Below, piece by piece: positions 8,414-18,232 of a stretch of 64,000 nt of DNA. How positions within the stretch are numbered: position 1 is the stretch's first letter; each line of letters opens with the position of its first letter. This stretch comes from an uncultured Paracoccaceae bacterium. Its GTDB lineage: Bacteria; Pseudomonadota; Alphaproteobacteria; Rhodobacterales; Rhodobacteraceae. Location: assembly GCA_905182165.1 (NCBI GenBank), contig CAJJAK010000008.1, positions 1 to 64,000 of the forward strand. Direction: 5' to 3'. A model generated the notes under the pieces. The model was not told where the DNA came from. It made no database searches and saw only the letters and a list, made by a program, of their open reading frames with translations. The translations under genes and the position numbers were made by a program.

Positions 8414-9706
8414 ATGATCAATAATGAGAATAAGTTAATAGCAAATTCGCTATGGATGGAAACTTCAGAGTTTTCTATCGCTAGGCAAACTAAAGAGGTG
8501 AGTGATCATTTTGATGTTGCAATAATTGGGGGAGGGATATCCGGCTGCTCTGTTGCTTATCATTGTGCAAATTTGGGATTAAATGTCTGCGTTCTTGAGA
8601 AAGAGACAATAGGATGGGGCGCTTCTGGTCGTAATGGAGGTCAGGTGAACCCAGGATTAAAAGAGTTACCTGAATCGATTATTTCATATTTTGGAGAAGA
8701 ACAGGGAAAAAAAATAATCAATCTTGCTGGAGGTGCCCCAGACTATGTATTTGATCTTATCAAAAAAAATAAGATAATTTGTGATGCTTTCCAAGGAGGT
8801 TGGGTTCAAGCTTCTTATGGAAGACATGGCCCTCGAAAAAATAGTGAGTTATTTAGGCAGTGGTCTAATCTTAATGCTCCAATAGAAATGTTATCATCTG
8901 GTGAAATCAACTCATTATTAGGTTCTGATTATTATTCGGGCGGCATATTAGATAGGCGCGGAGGAAAGTTGCATCCTCTTAAATATGTATTGGGCTTGGC
9001 TCAAGCAGCTCAAGAAAAAAGTGTTAAAATATATCAGAATGCAGAAGTTTTACGAGTAAAAGCTGAGAAAAGAGGATATGTATTATCCAGCCCATTGGGG
9101 GAGTTTTCTGCCAAAAAAATAGTTATGGCGACCAACGCTTACGGAAGTTTAAAAAATGGGACGCTGAATCGGAATGTAATCTCTGTGCAGTCTGTTCAGG
9201 TTGCCACCAGCCCGCTATCAGATAATATTCTTAAAACAATTATTCCTAAAGGGCACGTTGTTTCGGATACAATGAGGCTTTTAAAATATTTTCGTATAGC
9301 TGAAAATGGTCGATTAATAATGGGAGGTAGGGGTGGTACCTCAAATAGAACAATAAAAACGCAAATAGAGGAACTAAAAAGTCATGTTAAAGTTATGTTT
9401 CCTGCACTAACAGATATAGAATTTGAATATAGTTGGGGCGGTAATATAGCAATAACACTTGATCATTATCCACACATAGCTGAATTGAATAATGGTGTTA
9501 TTTCTCTTTCAGGATATAATGGTCGGGGAGTGGCGATGGCAACTGTTTTAGGTAAAGTGGTTGCTGAATATTTGACTGGAGTTTCTAAGGAAGATTTGGA
9601 GTTTCCTGTGAAGAAAGTTCAATCTTTGCCTTTTACTGGGCTGCAAAAGCAATTTGTACCTTTCGCTATTTGGTTTAAAAAATTGGCAGACACGCTTGAT
9701 ATATAG
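8414..9706 (+). CDS. FAD-dependent oxidoreductase, DAO family (PuuB/OrdL-like)
   Basis: This 430-residue flavoprotein begins with a short leader and then a dinucleotide-binding motif, IIGGGISGCSVAYH, near residue 36. GWGASGRNGGQ follows near 72, the pattern of gamma-glutamylputrescine oxidase and related amine oxidases. The C-terminal GYNGRGVAMAT is the second FAD contact of the DAO fold. Its neighbours are a polyamine-type ABC transporter and a class III aminotransferase, which supports oxidation of an imported amine or amino acid. The start has a GAAGGAG site. The substrate is not certain, because DAO-family specificity is hard to predict. Confidence 0.85.
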   Translation: MINNENKLIANSLWMETSEFSIARQTKEVSDHFDVAIIGGGISGCSVAYHCANLGLNVCVLEKETIGWGASGRNGGQVNPGLKELPESIISYFGEEQGKKIINLAGGAPDYVFDLIKKNKIICDAFQGGWVQASYGRHGPRKNSELFRQWSNLNAPIEMLSSGEINSLLGSDYYSGGILDRRGGKLHPLKYVLGLAQAAQEKSVKIYQNAEVLRVKAEKRGYVLSSPLGEFSAKKIVMATNAYGSLKNGTLNRNVISVQSVQVATSPLSDNILKTIIPKGHVVSDTMRLLKYFRIAENGRLIMGGRGGTSNRTIKTQIEELKSHVKVMFPALTDIEFEYSWGGNIAITLDHYPHIAELNNGVISLSGYNGRGVAMATVLGKVVAEYLTGVSKEDLEFPVKKVQSLPFTGLQKQFVPFAIWFKKLADTLDI

Positions 9707-9888
9707 GTGAAAAATATAATAACATAAATAGTCGCAGCATCTAATTTTCTAGTTATTCCAATTCTTCATACGAATGCTCAAAAATAATAATATTGACAAC
9801 TATCATGTCATATTCAATGATCCTTCTATCACATGATATAAATCATGATCACAATTTTAGTGAAACAAAAAACAATATGGGGGATAAA

Positions 9889-10920
9889 ATGAACAAACTT
9901 ATTTTAACAGCAACAGCGTTTGTACTGGCTGCTTCATCAAGTGCATTTGCGGAAGAGTCGCTGCGAATTGTTTCTTGGGGTGGCGCCTATCAAAAAGGTC
10001 AATCGATTGGGATCTTTCAACCTGCTGCTAAGGCAATGCTTCAACTGTTAAAGAAGATACTTATGGTGGTATTTCAGACGTTAAACTAATGGTAAAATCA
10101 GGTGCTGATAAGTTTGATATATTCACTATAGGACCTAAGGGATATATTGATTTACCATTTATTGGAAAAATTAGATTATTCGGTCATCGATGTAAGCAAT
10201 CACTTGCCTGGAATGTTTAGTGATTATTGTGCAGGAGCTGACATTTTTTCAGTAGTTGCAGCCTGGAACACTGACACATATGGTGAAAATGGCCCAAGAT
10301 CTTGGGCAGACTTTTACGATACAAAAAAATTCCCTGGTTCAAGAGCAATGCGTAGTAAAGTTGATGGCCAATTAGAAACTGCATTACTTGCAGATGGTGT
10401 TGCTATTGCAGACGTTTATACTGTTCTGGATAGTGAAGAGGGTATAAATCGTGCTTTAGATAAAATTCGATCAATAAAAGATCATATTGATGTGTGGTGG
10501 ACCTCTGGTGCAATGCATGCGCAGTTAATGAAAGACGGCGAAGTAGATATGACAACAGGTTGGAATGGTCGATTTGATGTAGCTAAAAAAGATGGAGCTA
10601 AAGTATCATATGACTATAAAACTGGAATAATGGACTGGGAAGGTTATGGAATTCCAAAAGGAATAGCCAATAAAGACCTAGCTATGGAGTTCATTAATGA
10701 AATGATGAAACCAGAGTATATGGCAGAATTTGCAAAATATATTACTTATGGTCCAACAAATAAAAAGACTTACGAGCTTGGCCTTATTCCAGATGATCTT
10801 GCAAGAGCCTTACCAAGTCATCCAGAAAATGCTAAACATCAGTTAACTATTAGCCAAGATTGGTATGCAAAATGGCGTACAATTGCGGCTGAAATGTACA
10901 CAGAAATGATGACTGAATAA
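9889..10920 (+). CDS. ABC substrate-binding protein, polyamine type, frameshifted
   Basis: The protein starts at the ATG at 9889, which follows GGGGGA and opens a signal peptide (MNKLILTATAFVLAASSSAFA). The mature part has the SWGGAYQ start of PotD-like binding proteins. Two frame changes interrupt it. Near 10035 the frame must move to continue as STVKEDTYGGISDVK, and near 10150-10165 it must move again to join LLEKLDYSVIDVSNH. The rest, to 10920, is intact and typical (SGAMHAQLMKDGEVDM, GWNGRFDVAKKDGAKV). It should bind a polyamine or related amine in the periplasm. The frame changes are small and look like base-calling indels rather than decay. Confidence 0.75.
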
Positions 10921-10929
10921 AAAAATACC

Positions 10930-10958
10930 AAGGGGAGGGTATCCATTCTCCCCTTTTT
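10930..10958 (+). terminator. Hairpin with T-run after the binding protein
   Basis: AAGGGGAG at 10930-10937 pairs with CTCCCCTT at 10948-10955 and is followed by further T residues. It lies between the binding-protein gene and the ATPase gene of the same transporter. A leaky terminator here would give more binding protein than membrane components, a common arrangement in such operons. Confidence 0.7.
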
Positions 10959-10976
10959 AAATGAAAGATAATTTTC

Positions 10977-12072
10977 ATGACTTTAAACGCATTAAATATA
11001 TCCATTAAAGATATAACAAAGAAGTATGATGATTTTCATGCTCTCAAAGATATAAATCTAGAAGTAACTTCTGGAGAATTTGTAGCCTTGATGGGACCTT
11101 CTGGTTCTGGAAAAACGACATTGCTAATGGTACTTGCTGGTTTTACAAGCCCTGATTATGGAAGTGTGAAATTTGGAGATGAAGAAGTTGTACTAAAACC
11201 GCCACATCTTAGAGATATTGGAATGGTGTTTCAAAATTACGCACTTTTTCCTCACATGAATGTTGAGCAAAATATTGGGTATCCACAGAAATTGCGTGGT
11301 GTGAGCACGCAGTTACTAAAAGACACGGTAAATGAGGCCCTTGCTACTGTAAAATTGGATGGACTAGGGCACAGAAATGTCGGCGAACTTTCTGGGGGGC
11401 AAAAGCAACGAGTGGCTTTAGCACGAGCTATCGTTTTTAAACCAAAAATTAATTTTAATGGACGAACCTCTTTCAGCTTTAGATAAGAAGCTTAGAGAAG
11501 AGATGCAAATTGAGCTTCGTCAACTTCATGACAGCCTAAACATGACCACGGTTTATGTTACTCATGATCAAAAAGAAGCTCTAACCATGTCCGATCGTAT
11601 TGCAGTTATAAATCATGGTTCTTTGATGCAACTTGGGACACCAAATGAGATTTATAATAGTCCTAATAATGCTTTTATTGCTGACTTTATTGGTGAATCC
11701 AGCCTAATCCCTGTAAGTGTCAAAGATAACAAAGCATATTTGAAAAAATCAGAAATATTTGTCAATCATTCTGTCGAAAAGAACGGAGACCATTTGCTCG
11801 TTGTTCGTCCAGAAAAGTTGTTTATTTCAGAAGAGAAAGAAAAAGATACGAATTTATTTTTTGGTCATGTATCAGAGTCGATTTTTCAAGGTGAAAGTCA
11901 ACTATTGGTTTTACGACTTGATCCAGAAGTGTTTGGCGAACAATCCCTACAAATGCGAATTGCAAATGGTAGTGATTTAAAGGGAAAAATTCCTGCTGTT
12001 GGAGATAAAATTTCAATTGGGCTTCGAATGTCAGATAGTTTTATTGTGGAAAAATCTGATGACTCTCAGTAG
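10977..12072 (+). CDS. ABC transporter ATPase, PotA-like, frameshifted
   Basis: The first part has the Walker A motif GPSGSGKTTL near residue 40, the Q-loop VFQNYALFPHM, and the signature LSGGQKQRVALARA. After PKIN the frame changes near 11450; one extra base, probably in the A-run, separates it from MDEPLSALDKKLREEM, which carries Walker B. The second part ends in a TOBE-like domain (VVRPEKLFI). Together they give an ATPase of usual length that energises uptake through the two permeases downstream. The stop overlaps the start of the first permease. Confidence 0.82.
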
Positions 12073-12946
12073 TGAACATATCAACGAAGCGTCATTAAGA
12101 AGGCTAAATCGCCAGGAGCGATATAAATTATTTGGTTTAACACTACCTTATTTGGTTCTGGTTACGGCTCTTATTATAATTCCCATTGGATGGTTGTTTT
12201 ACATGTCATTTATTGGACGAGATGGGACATTATCGCTAGAAAATTATACTCGCATGATTGATAGTAAAGCGTATATGAGAATATTCATAACTACCTTTCA
12301 GGTCAGCATTTTAACCACTTTAATTTGTGTTTTATTAGGATACCCGTTAACTTATTTTATGTCGCAACTGTCAAATAGATGGGCAAATATATGCATGATT
12401 GGTGTACTTATTCCTTTTTGGACAAGTCTTTTGGTGAGAACTTATGCATGGTTGGTGCTACTTCAAAAAAAGGGTTTGATCAATACACTTGCAATAGATT
12501 GGGGCCTATGGTCTGAGCCTATTAAATTCGTCCATAACACTTCTGGAACGTTGATCGGCATGGTTCATATTATGTTACCGTTTTTAATTTTACCACTTTA
12601 TGCAAACATGAGGACCATAGATAAAGATTGCTTAAAAGCTGCGGCTAATCTTGGTGCAACTCCTACGCGTGCTTTTTGGACAGTTTTTTTCCCTCTCTCT
12701 TTGCCAGGTCTATTTGCAGGTTTGCTAATTGTTTTCGTCTTGTGTTTAGGTTTTTATGTTACCCCTGCGTTATTGGGCGGTGGCAAGGTGATAATGGCGG
12801 CAATGAAAATATCAGATAATATTGAGTTGTATTACAGCTGGGGTGCAGCAAGTGCGCTTGGAGTAGTGCTTCTTGGAGTAACAATGATTATACTATTTAT
12901 TGCCTCTAAGCTTGTGTCTATGGATCAACTAGGTAACAGGAGCTGA
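12059..12946 (+). CDS. ABC permease, PotB-like
   Basis: This roughly 295-residue inner-membrane protein has about six hydrophobic segments, beginning with LPYLVLVTALIIIPIGWLF near residue 30. The cytoplasmic coupling loop AAANLGATPTRAFWTVFFPL near 200 contacts the ATPase. I place the start at 12059, inside the end of the ATPase gene, because the longer in-frame extension upstream only reads through ATPase codons. It pairs with the next gene to form the channel of a polyamine-type importer. Confidence 0.88.
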   Translation: MTLSSEHINEASLRRLNRQERYKLFGLTLPYLVLVTALIIIPIGWLFYMSFIGRDGTLSLENYTRMIDSKAYMRIFITTFQVSILTTLICVLLGYPLTYFMSQLSNRWANICMIGVLIPFWTSLLVRTYAWLVLLQKKGLINTLAIDWGLWSEPIKFVHNTSGTLIGMVHIMLPFLILPLYANMRTIDKDCLKAAANLGATPTRAFWTVFFPLSLPGLFAGLLIVFVLCLGFYVTPALLGGGKVIMAAMKISDNIELYYSWGAASALGVVLLGVTMIILFIASKLVSMDQLGNRS

Positions 12947-12949
12947 GCC

Positions 12950-13784
12950 ATGGGTATTTTAAATAATACTGTCTCTGAGACACAAATTAAATTAAAGGAT
13001 AGAATTTGGCTTTATGCCATAGCTATAATAGTTTTGTTTTTGCTTGTAGTACCATCGTTGGTTGTTATTCCTATGTCATTTTCTGATAGTCAATATTTAG
13101 AATTCCCTCCCAAAAGCTATTCTACACGTTGGTATGAAAACTATTTTTATTCTATTGATTGGCTTCAGGCGACTTGGACCTCGGTTAAAGTTGGTGTGCT
13201 AACAATTTTTTTAGCAACACCATTAGGAATTATGGCAGCTTATGGGTTAGTTAACAGCAACTCCCGATTGCGCAGTATTCTATTTCCAATAATGATTTCT
13301 CCAATGATGGTACCAGTTATACTTGTTGCGATCGGACTATTCTATTTTTATGTACAATTTGGAATGGTTAATAGTATTTTGGGATTGGTTCTGGGCCATT
13401 CATTAATAGCTATGCCGCTTGTTTTAATCATAGTTCTTTCAGCTTTAAATAACTATGATATGAATCAAGAAAAAGTTGCCCGATCACTTGGAGCAAGCAG
13501 ATTGAGGGCGTTTTTTGAAATCACTCTGCCACAAATCAAGTTTTCAATTAGTTTCTGCATCTTTAATCTCATTTTTAACTTCATTTGATGAAGTAATTAT
13601 ATCGCTTTTTGTATCTGGTGGAGATAATTCAACGATTACTCGTGCCATGTTTCTGGCTTTGCGTGATCAAATTGATCCAACAATAGCCGCTATTTCTACT
13701 ATCTTAATTATTATATCGTCAGGCTTGCTAGTGCATGAATATAGACATTGGGTGCAGTGTAAGTTAGAAAATCGTACCAGATAA
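12950..13784 (+). CDS. ABC permease, PotC-like, frameshifted
   Basis: This is the second membrane subunit of the same importer. It has several hydrophobic segments and the coupling loop ARSLGASRLRAFFEITLPQ near residue 185. The frame changes near 13540-13570; the right-hand part continues as SFDEVIISLFVSGG, which is how PotC-like proteins continue after the loop. The end overlaps the open frame of the following aminotransferase. One small indel explains the break. Confidence 0.8.
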
Positions 13785-15225
13785 AAAATTAGATTATAGT
13801 GAAGAAGATATTGCAGAAAGATCTGATAACTATACTAAAAATAAGTATGAGTTAGAGTGTGCTGAATGGGAAAAATTAGTTGAAAAATTTACAATAGAAA
13901 ATCCTAAAAGTCTATGTAATTGGCTTGATACGCATTCAGTGATGCCAGGTGGAAATACTCGTACAGTTCTACATTACGACCCATTTCCCGTAACACTCGT
14001 TAAGGGCAAAGGAAGCCATCTCTATGATCTTGACGGACATGAATATATCGATTTTTTAGGTGAGTATTCTGCAGGACTATATGGACATAATAATCCTAAA
14101 ATTTTGGACGTAATAAAAGAAACGATGGATTCTGGATTAGTTTTGGGTGGTCCAAATATATGGGAAAGTAAACTTGCAAGTGAAATATGCTCAAGGTTTA
14201 CTTCTATAGAAAAAGTGCGATTCACTAATTCTGGAACTGAAGGAAACTTGATGGCCATTGGTGCCGCTCGTGCATACACTGGCCGTAATGATATTATGAT
14301 TTTTGAAGGTTGCTACCATGGGGGTGTGCTAAATTTTAAAAATGATTCATCAGCAATTGATGCTCCTTATTCGTTTATTAAAGGGATATATAATGATGTT
14401 GAATCCACGATAGCATTAATAAGAGAAAATAAGACAAAACTAGCGGCAATTTTGTTAGAGCCGATGTTAGGTGGTGGTGGTTGCATCCCAGCATCCTTGG
14501 AATTTTTAAGGACAATTAGAGAGGAAACAATAAAGTGTGGGATTTGCTTGATCTTTGACGAGGTAATGACGTCTAGAAGCTCAAGTGGTGGGTTGCAAAA
14601 ACGTCTTAAAATTTATCCTGATATTACGACCTTAGGTAAGTATATAGGTGGTGGTCTTAGTTTTGGTGCATTTGGAGGGCGTTCAGACATAATGGCTAAC
14701 TTTGATCCAACTAATTTAAATTCGTTACGCCATGCTGGGACTTTCAATAACAACGTACTCTCAATGGCTGCAGGATATATCGGATTAAAAGAGGTTTTTA
14801 GTAGTGAAGTGGCAGAGGACCTTTATCAAAAAGGGGAGAATTTTAAATTAAAACTTAATCAAATTATAAGGAAAAAGAAGGTAAGTATGCAAGTGACAGG
14901 TGTTGGGTCAATTTTAGGGATCCATTGTCATTCAAATAAATTATCAAAGCCCACTACATATGATAAATTTCATTCGGATAAATTAAAGATATTACATCTA
15001 GAAATGATGTTAAGTGGTTTTTATTTTGCTCAAAGAGGCTATATGACACTAAATATTGAAACAACTGATGAAGATTTAGTTTCAACTGACGAAATATTTT
15101 ATTTCAAAACAAGTGAAAATGCAATAGACAACTTACGGCTGACAGAGGAGATGAATACTCTGTTTATCCACCATTTCATGCTAAGCATTTGTTTTAAAAG
15201 TATAATTAATATTCAATGTATATAG
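13768..15225 (+). CDS. Class III aminotransferase (GSA-aminotransferase-like)
   Basis: This PLP enzyme resembles glutamate-1-semialdehyde 2,1-aminomutase-like class III aminotransferases. It has MPGGNTRTVLHYDPFP near the front, FTNSGTEGNLMAIGAAR, the YHGG segment, and FDEVMTSRSS. The PLP lysine is in TTLGKYIGGGLSFGAFGG. Coding sequence continues upstream of the first usable start (GTG at 13939) back to about 13768, but no ATG, GTG or TTG is present there, so the N-terminus is uncertain and may be shifted. The last 30 residues look off-family, which suggests a further frame change near 15150. It sits behind a polyamine-type transporter, so an amine or amino acid substrate is likely. Confidence 0.75.
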   Translation, partial: KIVPDKKLDYSEEDIAERSDNYTKNKYELECAEWEKLVEKFTIENPKSLCNWLDTHSVMPGGNTRTVLHYDPFPVTLVKGKGSHLYDLDGHEYIDFLGEYSAGLYGHNNPKILDVIKETMDSGLVLGGPNIWESKLASEICSRFTSIEKVRFTNSGTEGNLMAIGAARAYTGRNDIMIFEGCYHGGVLNFKNDSSAIDAPYSFIKGIYNDVESTIALIRENKTKLAAILLEPMLGGGGCIPASLEFLRTIREETIKCGICLIFDEVMTSRSSSGGLQKRLKIYPDITTLGKYIGGGLSFGAFGGRSDIMANFDPTNLNSLRHAGTFNNNVLSMAAGYIGLKEVFSSEVAEDLYQKGENFKLKLNQIIRKKKVSMQVTGVGSILGIHCHSNKLSKPTTYDKFHSDKLKILHLEMMLSGFYFAQRGYMTLNIETTDEDLVSTDEIFYFKTSENAIDNLRLTEEMNTLFIHHFMLSICFKSIINIQCI

Positions 15226-15254
15226 CTATCTATCATGATTTTTTTGTAAAAAAT

Positions 15255-16073
15255 CTATACGCCTTTTAATGGTACACCTTCGACTGTAATACGATGCATC
15301 AGGCGGGCGTGTCCGGAGTAATCCGCCGTTGCATAATGCTGTACCAATCTGTTATCCCAAATTACAACCATGCCATGTTTCCAGGCTACACGCACAGTAA
15401 AAATTGGTTGTGTCACAAATGCATAAAGATAGGACAATAAAGGTGCGCTTTCTTCTCGACTCCAACCTTCAAATTGCGTTGTAAAATCACCGTTCACGTA
15501 CACACAAGCTACGCCCGTATCGGGATGTTTGATGATCGTAGGGTGCAGCACTGGATCGCGGAATGCATCCAACCTTTTCTCTAAACCGACATTGCTATCA
15601 GAAAAACTGCCGTCTGAATGCCATGCTTGCAAACCTTGCAACATCTTACGTAAACCTGCTGACATGGCGTCACACGCAGCTGCCATAGAGGCAAAATGGG
15701 TATCCCCACCAAACGGTGGCAACTGCTGTGCGCTTAGGATCGAACACATTGCTGGCGATTTATTATAGGAGTGATCGGTGTGCCACGTACCGCCAATAAC
15801 CGCATTTTGTTCGGGGGCCGTGCGTACTTCGGCAATCATAGGGTGGTTAGCAACGGGCGTAAAAAATCGATTCACATCGATATTGCCAAAAAACTCAGCC
15901 AGTGCGATATGCCCCTCTGGGCTAAGGTGTTGGTCTGGCATTACGATTACGCCATGTTCAAATAGGGCTGCGCGCATCTGCTCCAGTGCTAAATGTGTCG
16001 CATTTTCCAGAGACACGCCGTGAAGGCGGGCGCCGCAATGCCCTGCCATTTTTTCGATTGTCCACTTACTCAT
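15255..16073 (-). CDS. TauD/TfdA-family 2-oxoglutarate dioxygenase
   Basis: This 272-residue Fe(II)/2-oxoglutarate dioxygenase has the facial triad H98 and D100 in WHTDHSY and H246 in RLVQHYA. R257 or R261 in the ARLMHRITVEG segment is the 2-oxoglutarate arginine. It starts at an ATG preceded by AGAGGG. Relatives release sulfite from taurine or cleave other small organosulfur or ether substrates. No sulfonate transporter is adjacent. The gene is richer in G+C than both neighbours and stands alone on the minus strand, which suggests a separate origin. The substrate is unknown. Confidence 0.88.
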   Translation of the reverse strand: MSKWTIEKMAGHCGARLHGVSLENATHLALEQMRAALFEHGVIVMPDQHLSPEGHIALAEFFGNIDVNRFFTPVANHPMIAEVRTAPEQNAVIGGTWHTDHSYNKSPAMCSILSAQQLPPFGGDTHFASMAAACDAMSAGLRKMLQGLQAWHSDGSFSDSNVGLEKRLDAFRDPVLHPTIIKHPDTGVACVYVNGDFTTQFEGWSREESAPLLSYLYAFVTQPIFTVRVAWKHGMVVIWDNRLVQHYATADYSGHARLMHRITVEGVPLKGV

Positions 16074-16184
16074 GTTTGCCCTCTTAATTTATATTTAAAT
16101 TATAAGTGGTTTTTATTCATTTGCAAACTGGACGATTAAACTTATCGGGTTACATAAATAGAAATCAAATAAGGAGTTACTAAA

Positions 16185-16673
16185 ATGTTGAAATTATGGA
16201 TTGCAATTATGTTCTGTCTAACTTCAACCCAAATGAGTTTTGCAGCGGGTAGTGGTGGTAGTTCATCGTCATCTGGTTCAGATTCCGGTTCATACTCAAA
16301 TTCCATGAGCGAACCTCAGGGTCCATTTGCCAAAGCTTATCAACTTATAGCTAGTAAAAAATATGTTGAGGCTTACAAAGAACTTAAATCTGTGGATGCG
16401 CCGAATAAAAGTGATGATTTAAATAATCTTTTAGGTTTTACAGCAAGAAAGTCAGGTAATCTTGAGGCTGCTGCCAAGTATTACGATAAAGCATTGGAAA
16501 TTAATCCAAAACACGTGGGTGCTTTACAGTATCAAGGAGAATTATTTATCACTTTGGGTGAAATTGAAAAAGCGAAACAAAATTTAGAAAAAATTGGAAA
16601 ACTCTGTTGGCTTTTTCCTTGTAGTGAAGAGAAATTGTTGGAGGTTGCTATTGAAAAAACGATTGGTAGCTAA
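16185..16673 (+). CDS. Exported TPR-repeat protein
   Basis: This is a 162-residue protein with a signal peptide of about 20 residues, then a glycine/serine linker, then two tetratricopeptide repeats (residues about 50-130, with ARKSGNLEAAAKYYDKALE as a classic repeat). A C-terminal pair of cysteines (CWLFPC) may form a disulfide. A strong AAGGAG site precedes the ATG. It is probably a periplasmic scaffold protein; nothing in the sequence names its partner. Confidence 0.75.
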   Translation: MLKLWIAIMFCLTSTQMSFAAGSGGSSSSSGSDSGSYSNSMSEPQGPFAKAYQLIASKKYVEAYKELKSVDAPNKSDDLNNLLGFTARKSGNLEAAAKYYDKALEINPKHVGALQYQGELFITLGEIEKAKQNLEKIGKLCWLFPCSEEKLLEVAIEKTIGS

Positions 16674-16839
16674 GAGAAGCTAAATGGTGAAGAATAGCCA
16701 AATCATGGTTTTGTATCCACCTTCCACCAAGTTACTGACGATTGCCTTTTTTAAAACTTAATAACTGAGTTAAGCAGAATATTATAAATTGTGGTGTTAG
16801 CTGAAAGTTCTGGCAACACTTATCTAAGGAGAAATAGTT

Positions 16840-17283
16840 ATGAATACTTTGGAAGATAGGCCAAACATGAAGTCGTTTGGTATTAGTATAATTAGAATTC
16901 ACTTGGGAATTATTCTTTTGGCCCATGGTTGGTTAAAAGTATCAGTATTTACCGTTGATGGGACAATAGATTATTTTGCCAGTATTGGACTGCCGGCGAT
17001 AATTGCTTACTTGGTAATCTTTGGGGAGCTGGTTGGTGGGTCAGCTCTTATTTTAGGTATTCAGACGCGACTAGCTTCTTCATTGGCTGTTCCGATAGTT
17101 TTTGGTGCGGCGGTCATGAATGGTGGCAATGGATGGTTGCATTCGGCAAGTGGAGGTGGTTGGGAATATGCAGCATCTCTAACAGTTATTGCAGTTGCCG
17201 TTGCAATAATGGGATCGGGAAATTTTCTATCTCTTAACTTAAATCCATTCAATAAGCTCTTACCTTCATTTATTCAGGATTAA
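16840..17283 (+). CDS. DoxX family membrane protein
   Basis: This 147-residue protein has four hydrophobic segments. The early RIHLGIILLAHGWLKV and the FGELVGGSALILG segment are typical of DoxX/YphA-like inner-membrane proteins. An AAGGAG site precedes the ATG. DoxX proteins are linked to thiol and quinone redox. It lies just ahead of a MauE-type redox membrane protein and a cytochrome c, which fits a redox role. The exact reaction is not known. Confidence 0.8.
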   Translation: MNTLEDRPNMKSFGISIIRIHLGIILLAHGWLKVSVFTVDGTIDYFASIGLPAIIAYLVIFGELVGGSALILGIQTRLASSLAVPIVFGAAVMNGGNGWLHSASGGGWEYAASLTVIAVAVAIMGSGNFLSLNLNPFNKLLPSFIQD

Positions 17284-17391
17284 GCGAACGTATAATTTTT
17301 CTTAAGTATGGGTGATGTTCACATTATCTTTTAAAAATTGGTCATCGATTTACAGCCATTCACGCAACAGAGATATTTATGAACTTTATTC

Positions 17392-17422
17392 TTGACCCTC
17401 CACCAACTGGAGAGCTTAGGTA
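17392..17422 (+). promoter_or_regulatory. MerR-type promoter with 19-bp spacer
   Basis: A TTGACC -35 element at 17392-17397 is separated by exactly 19 bases from TAGGTA at 17417-17422. The long spacer holds the dyad CTCCA-ccaac-TGGAG. This over-long spacer with a central dyad is the hallmark of promoters activated by MerR-family regulators such as CueR. A second promoter with the same layout lies at 18233. The leader downstream also has a perfect small hairpin, GGGTGC-aca-GCACCC at 17445-17459. No merR-type gene is visible in the window. Confidence 0.65.
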
Positions 17423-17477
17423 GATATCATATATAGGGTTTCACGGGTGCACAGCACCCTTATAAGGACGCAATATC

Positions 17478-18224
17478 ATGGCCACAAACACAAAAATCGC
17501 CACTTTGCACCGGATGGTCATGCCTGACCACATGTGCCCCCACGGTCTTAAATCTAAAGATCTTTTGGAACGGCAAGGGTTTTTAGTGGAAGATCATCAC
17601 TTGACTACTCGGGCAGAGATTGATGCGTTCAAGAGTGAGTATGAGGTGAAGAGCACACCACAGACATTCATCAACCAAAAACGTATCGGTGGGTTTGATG
17701 ACCTGAATACCTATTTTGGCAAGGTATTGGCGCCTAAGGATGCCACGACCTATAAACCTGTGATAGCCTTATTTTTGGTTGCAGCTCTAATGGCAATTGG
17801 GATCACGTGGTTGACACTGCAGACCGTTTTTGCGGAGCGCACAGTCGAATGGTTTATCTCAATTTCTATGGTGTTGCTGGGCCTACAAAAACTTCAAGAT
17901 GTGGAACGGTTTGCGACCATGTTTCTAAATTATGACCTACTTGCACAGCGTTGGATCCGTTACGGCTATGTCTATCCATTCGTGGAAACGGGGGCAGGCC
18001 TTTTAATGATGGCGGGGGTTATGACCTGGTTATCAGCGCCAGCCGCGCTGATTGTTGCCAGCATCGGGGCGATCAGCGTGTTCAAGGCGGTCTATATCGA
18101 CAAACGTGAATTGAAATGCGCCTGTGTTGGTGGAGACAGTAAGGTCCCCCTTGGATTTGTATCTCTGACAGAGAATTTGATGATGATTGGGATGGCAGTT
18201 TGGATGCTCTCAAAGCTGTGGTGA
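17478..18224 (+). CDS. Glutaredoxin-MauE/DoxX fusion membrane protein
   Basis: The first 90 or so residues form a glutaredoxin-like domain with C20 in MCPHGL; the second cysteine of the usual CPYC motif is a glycine, so this is a one-cysteine site. The STPQTFINQKRIGGFDDL stretch is the glutathione-binding part. After that come about five hydrophobic segments of the MauE/DoxX redox-associated type, with a CAC pair near the last one (KCACVGGD). The protein probably handles thiols at the inner membrane. A MerR-type promoter lies directly upstream, which points to metal or oxidant induction. Confidence 0.85.
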   Translation: MATNTKIATLHRMVMPDHMCPHGLKSKDLLERQGFLVEDHHLTTRAEIDAFKSEYEVKSTPQTFINQKRIGGFDDLNTYFGKVLAPKDATTYKPVIALFLVAALMAIGITWLTLQTVFAERTVEWFISISMVLLGLQKLQDVERFATMFLNYDLLAQRWIRYGYVYPFVETGAGLLMMAGVMTWLSAPAALIVASIGAISVFKAVYIDKRELKCACVGGDSKVPLGFVSLTENLMMIGMAVWMLSKLW

Positions 18225-18232
18225 TTAACCAC

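Noticed and set aside
16716..16746. Third MerR-type promoter ahead of the DoxX gene
   Set aside because: The spacer start (TTCCACCAAG) and spacing fit, but TTGACC is TCCACC and the -10 place reads ATTGCC, so it is too weak to call.
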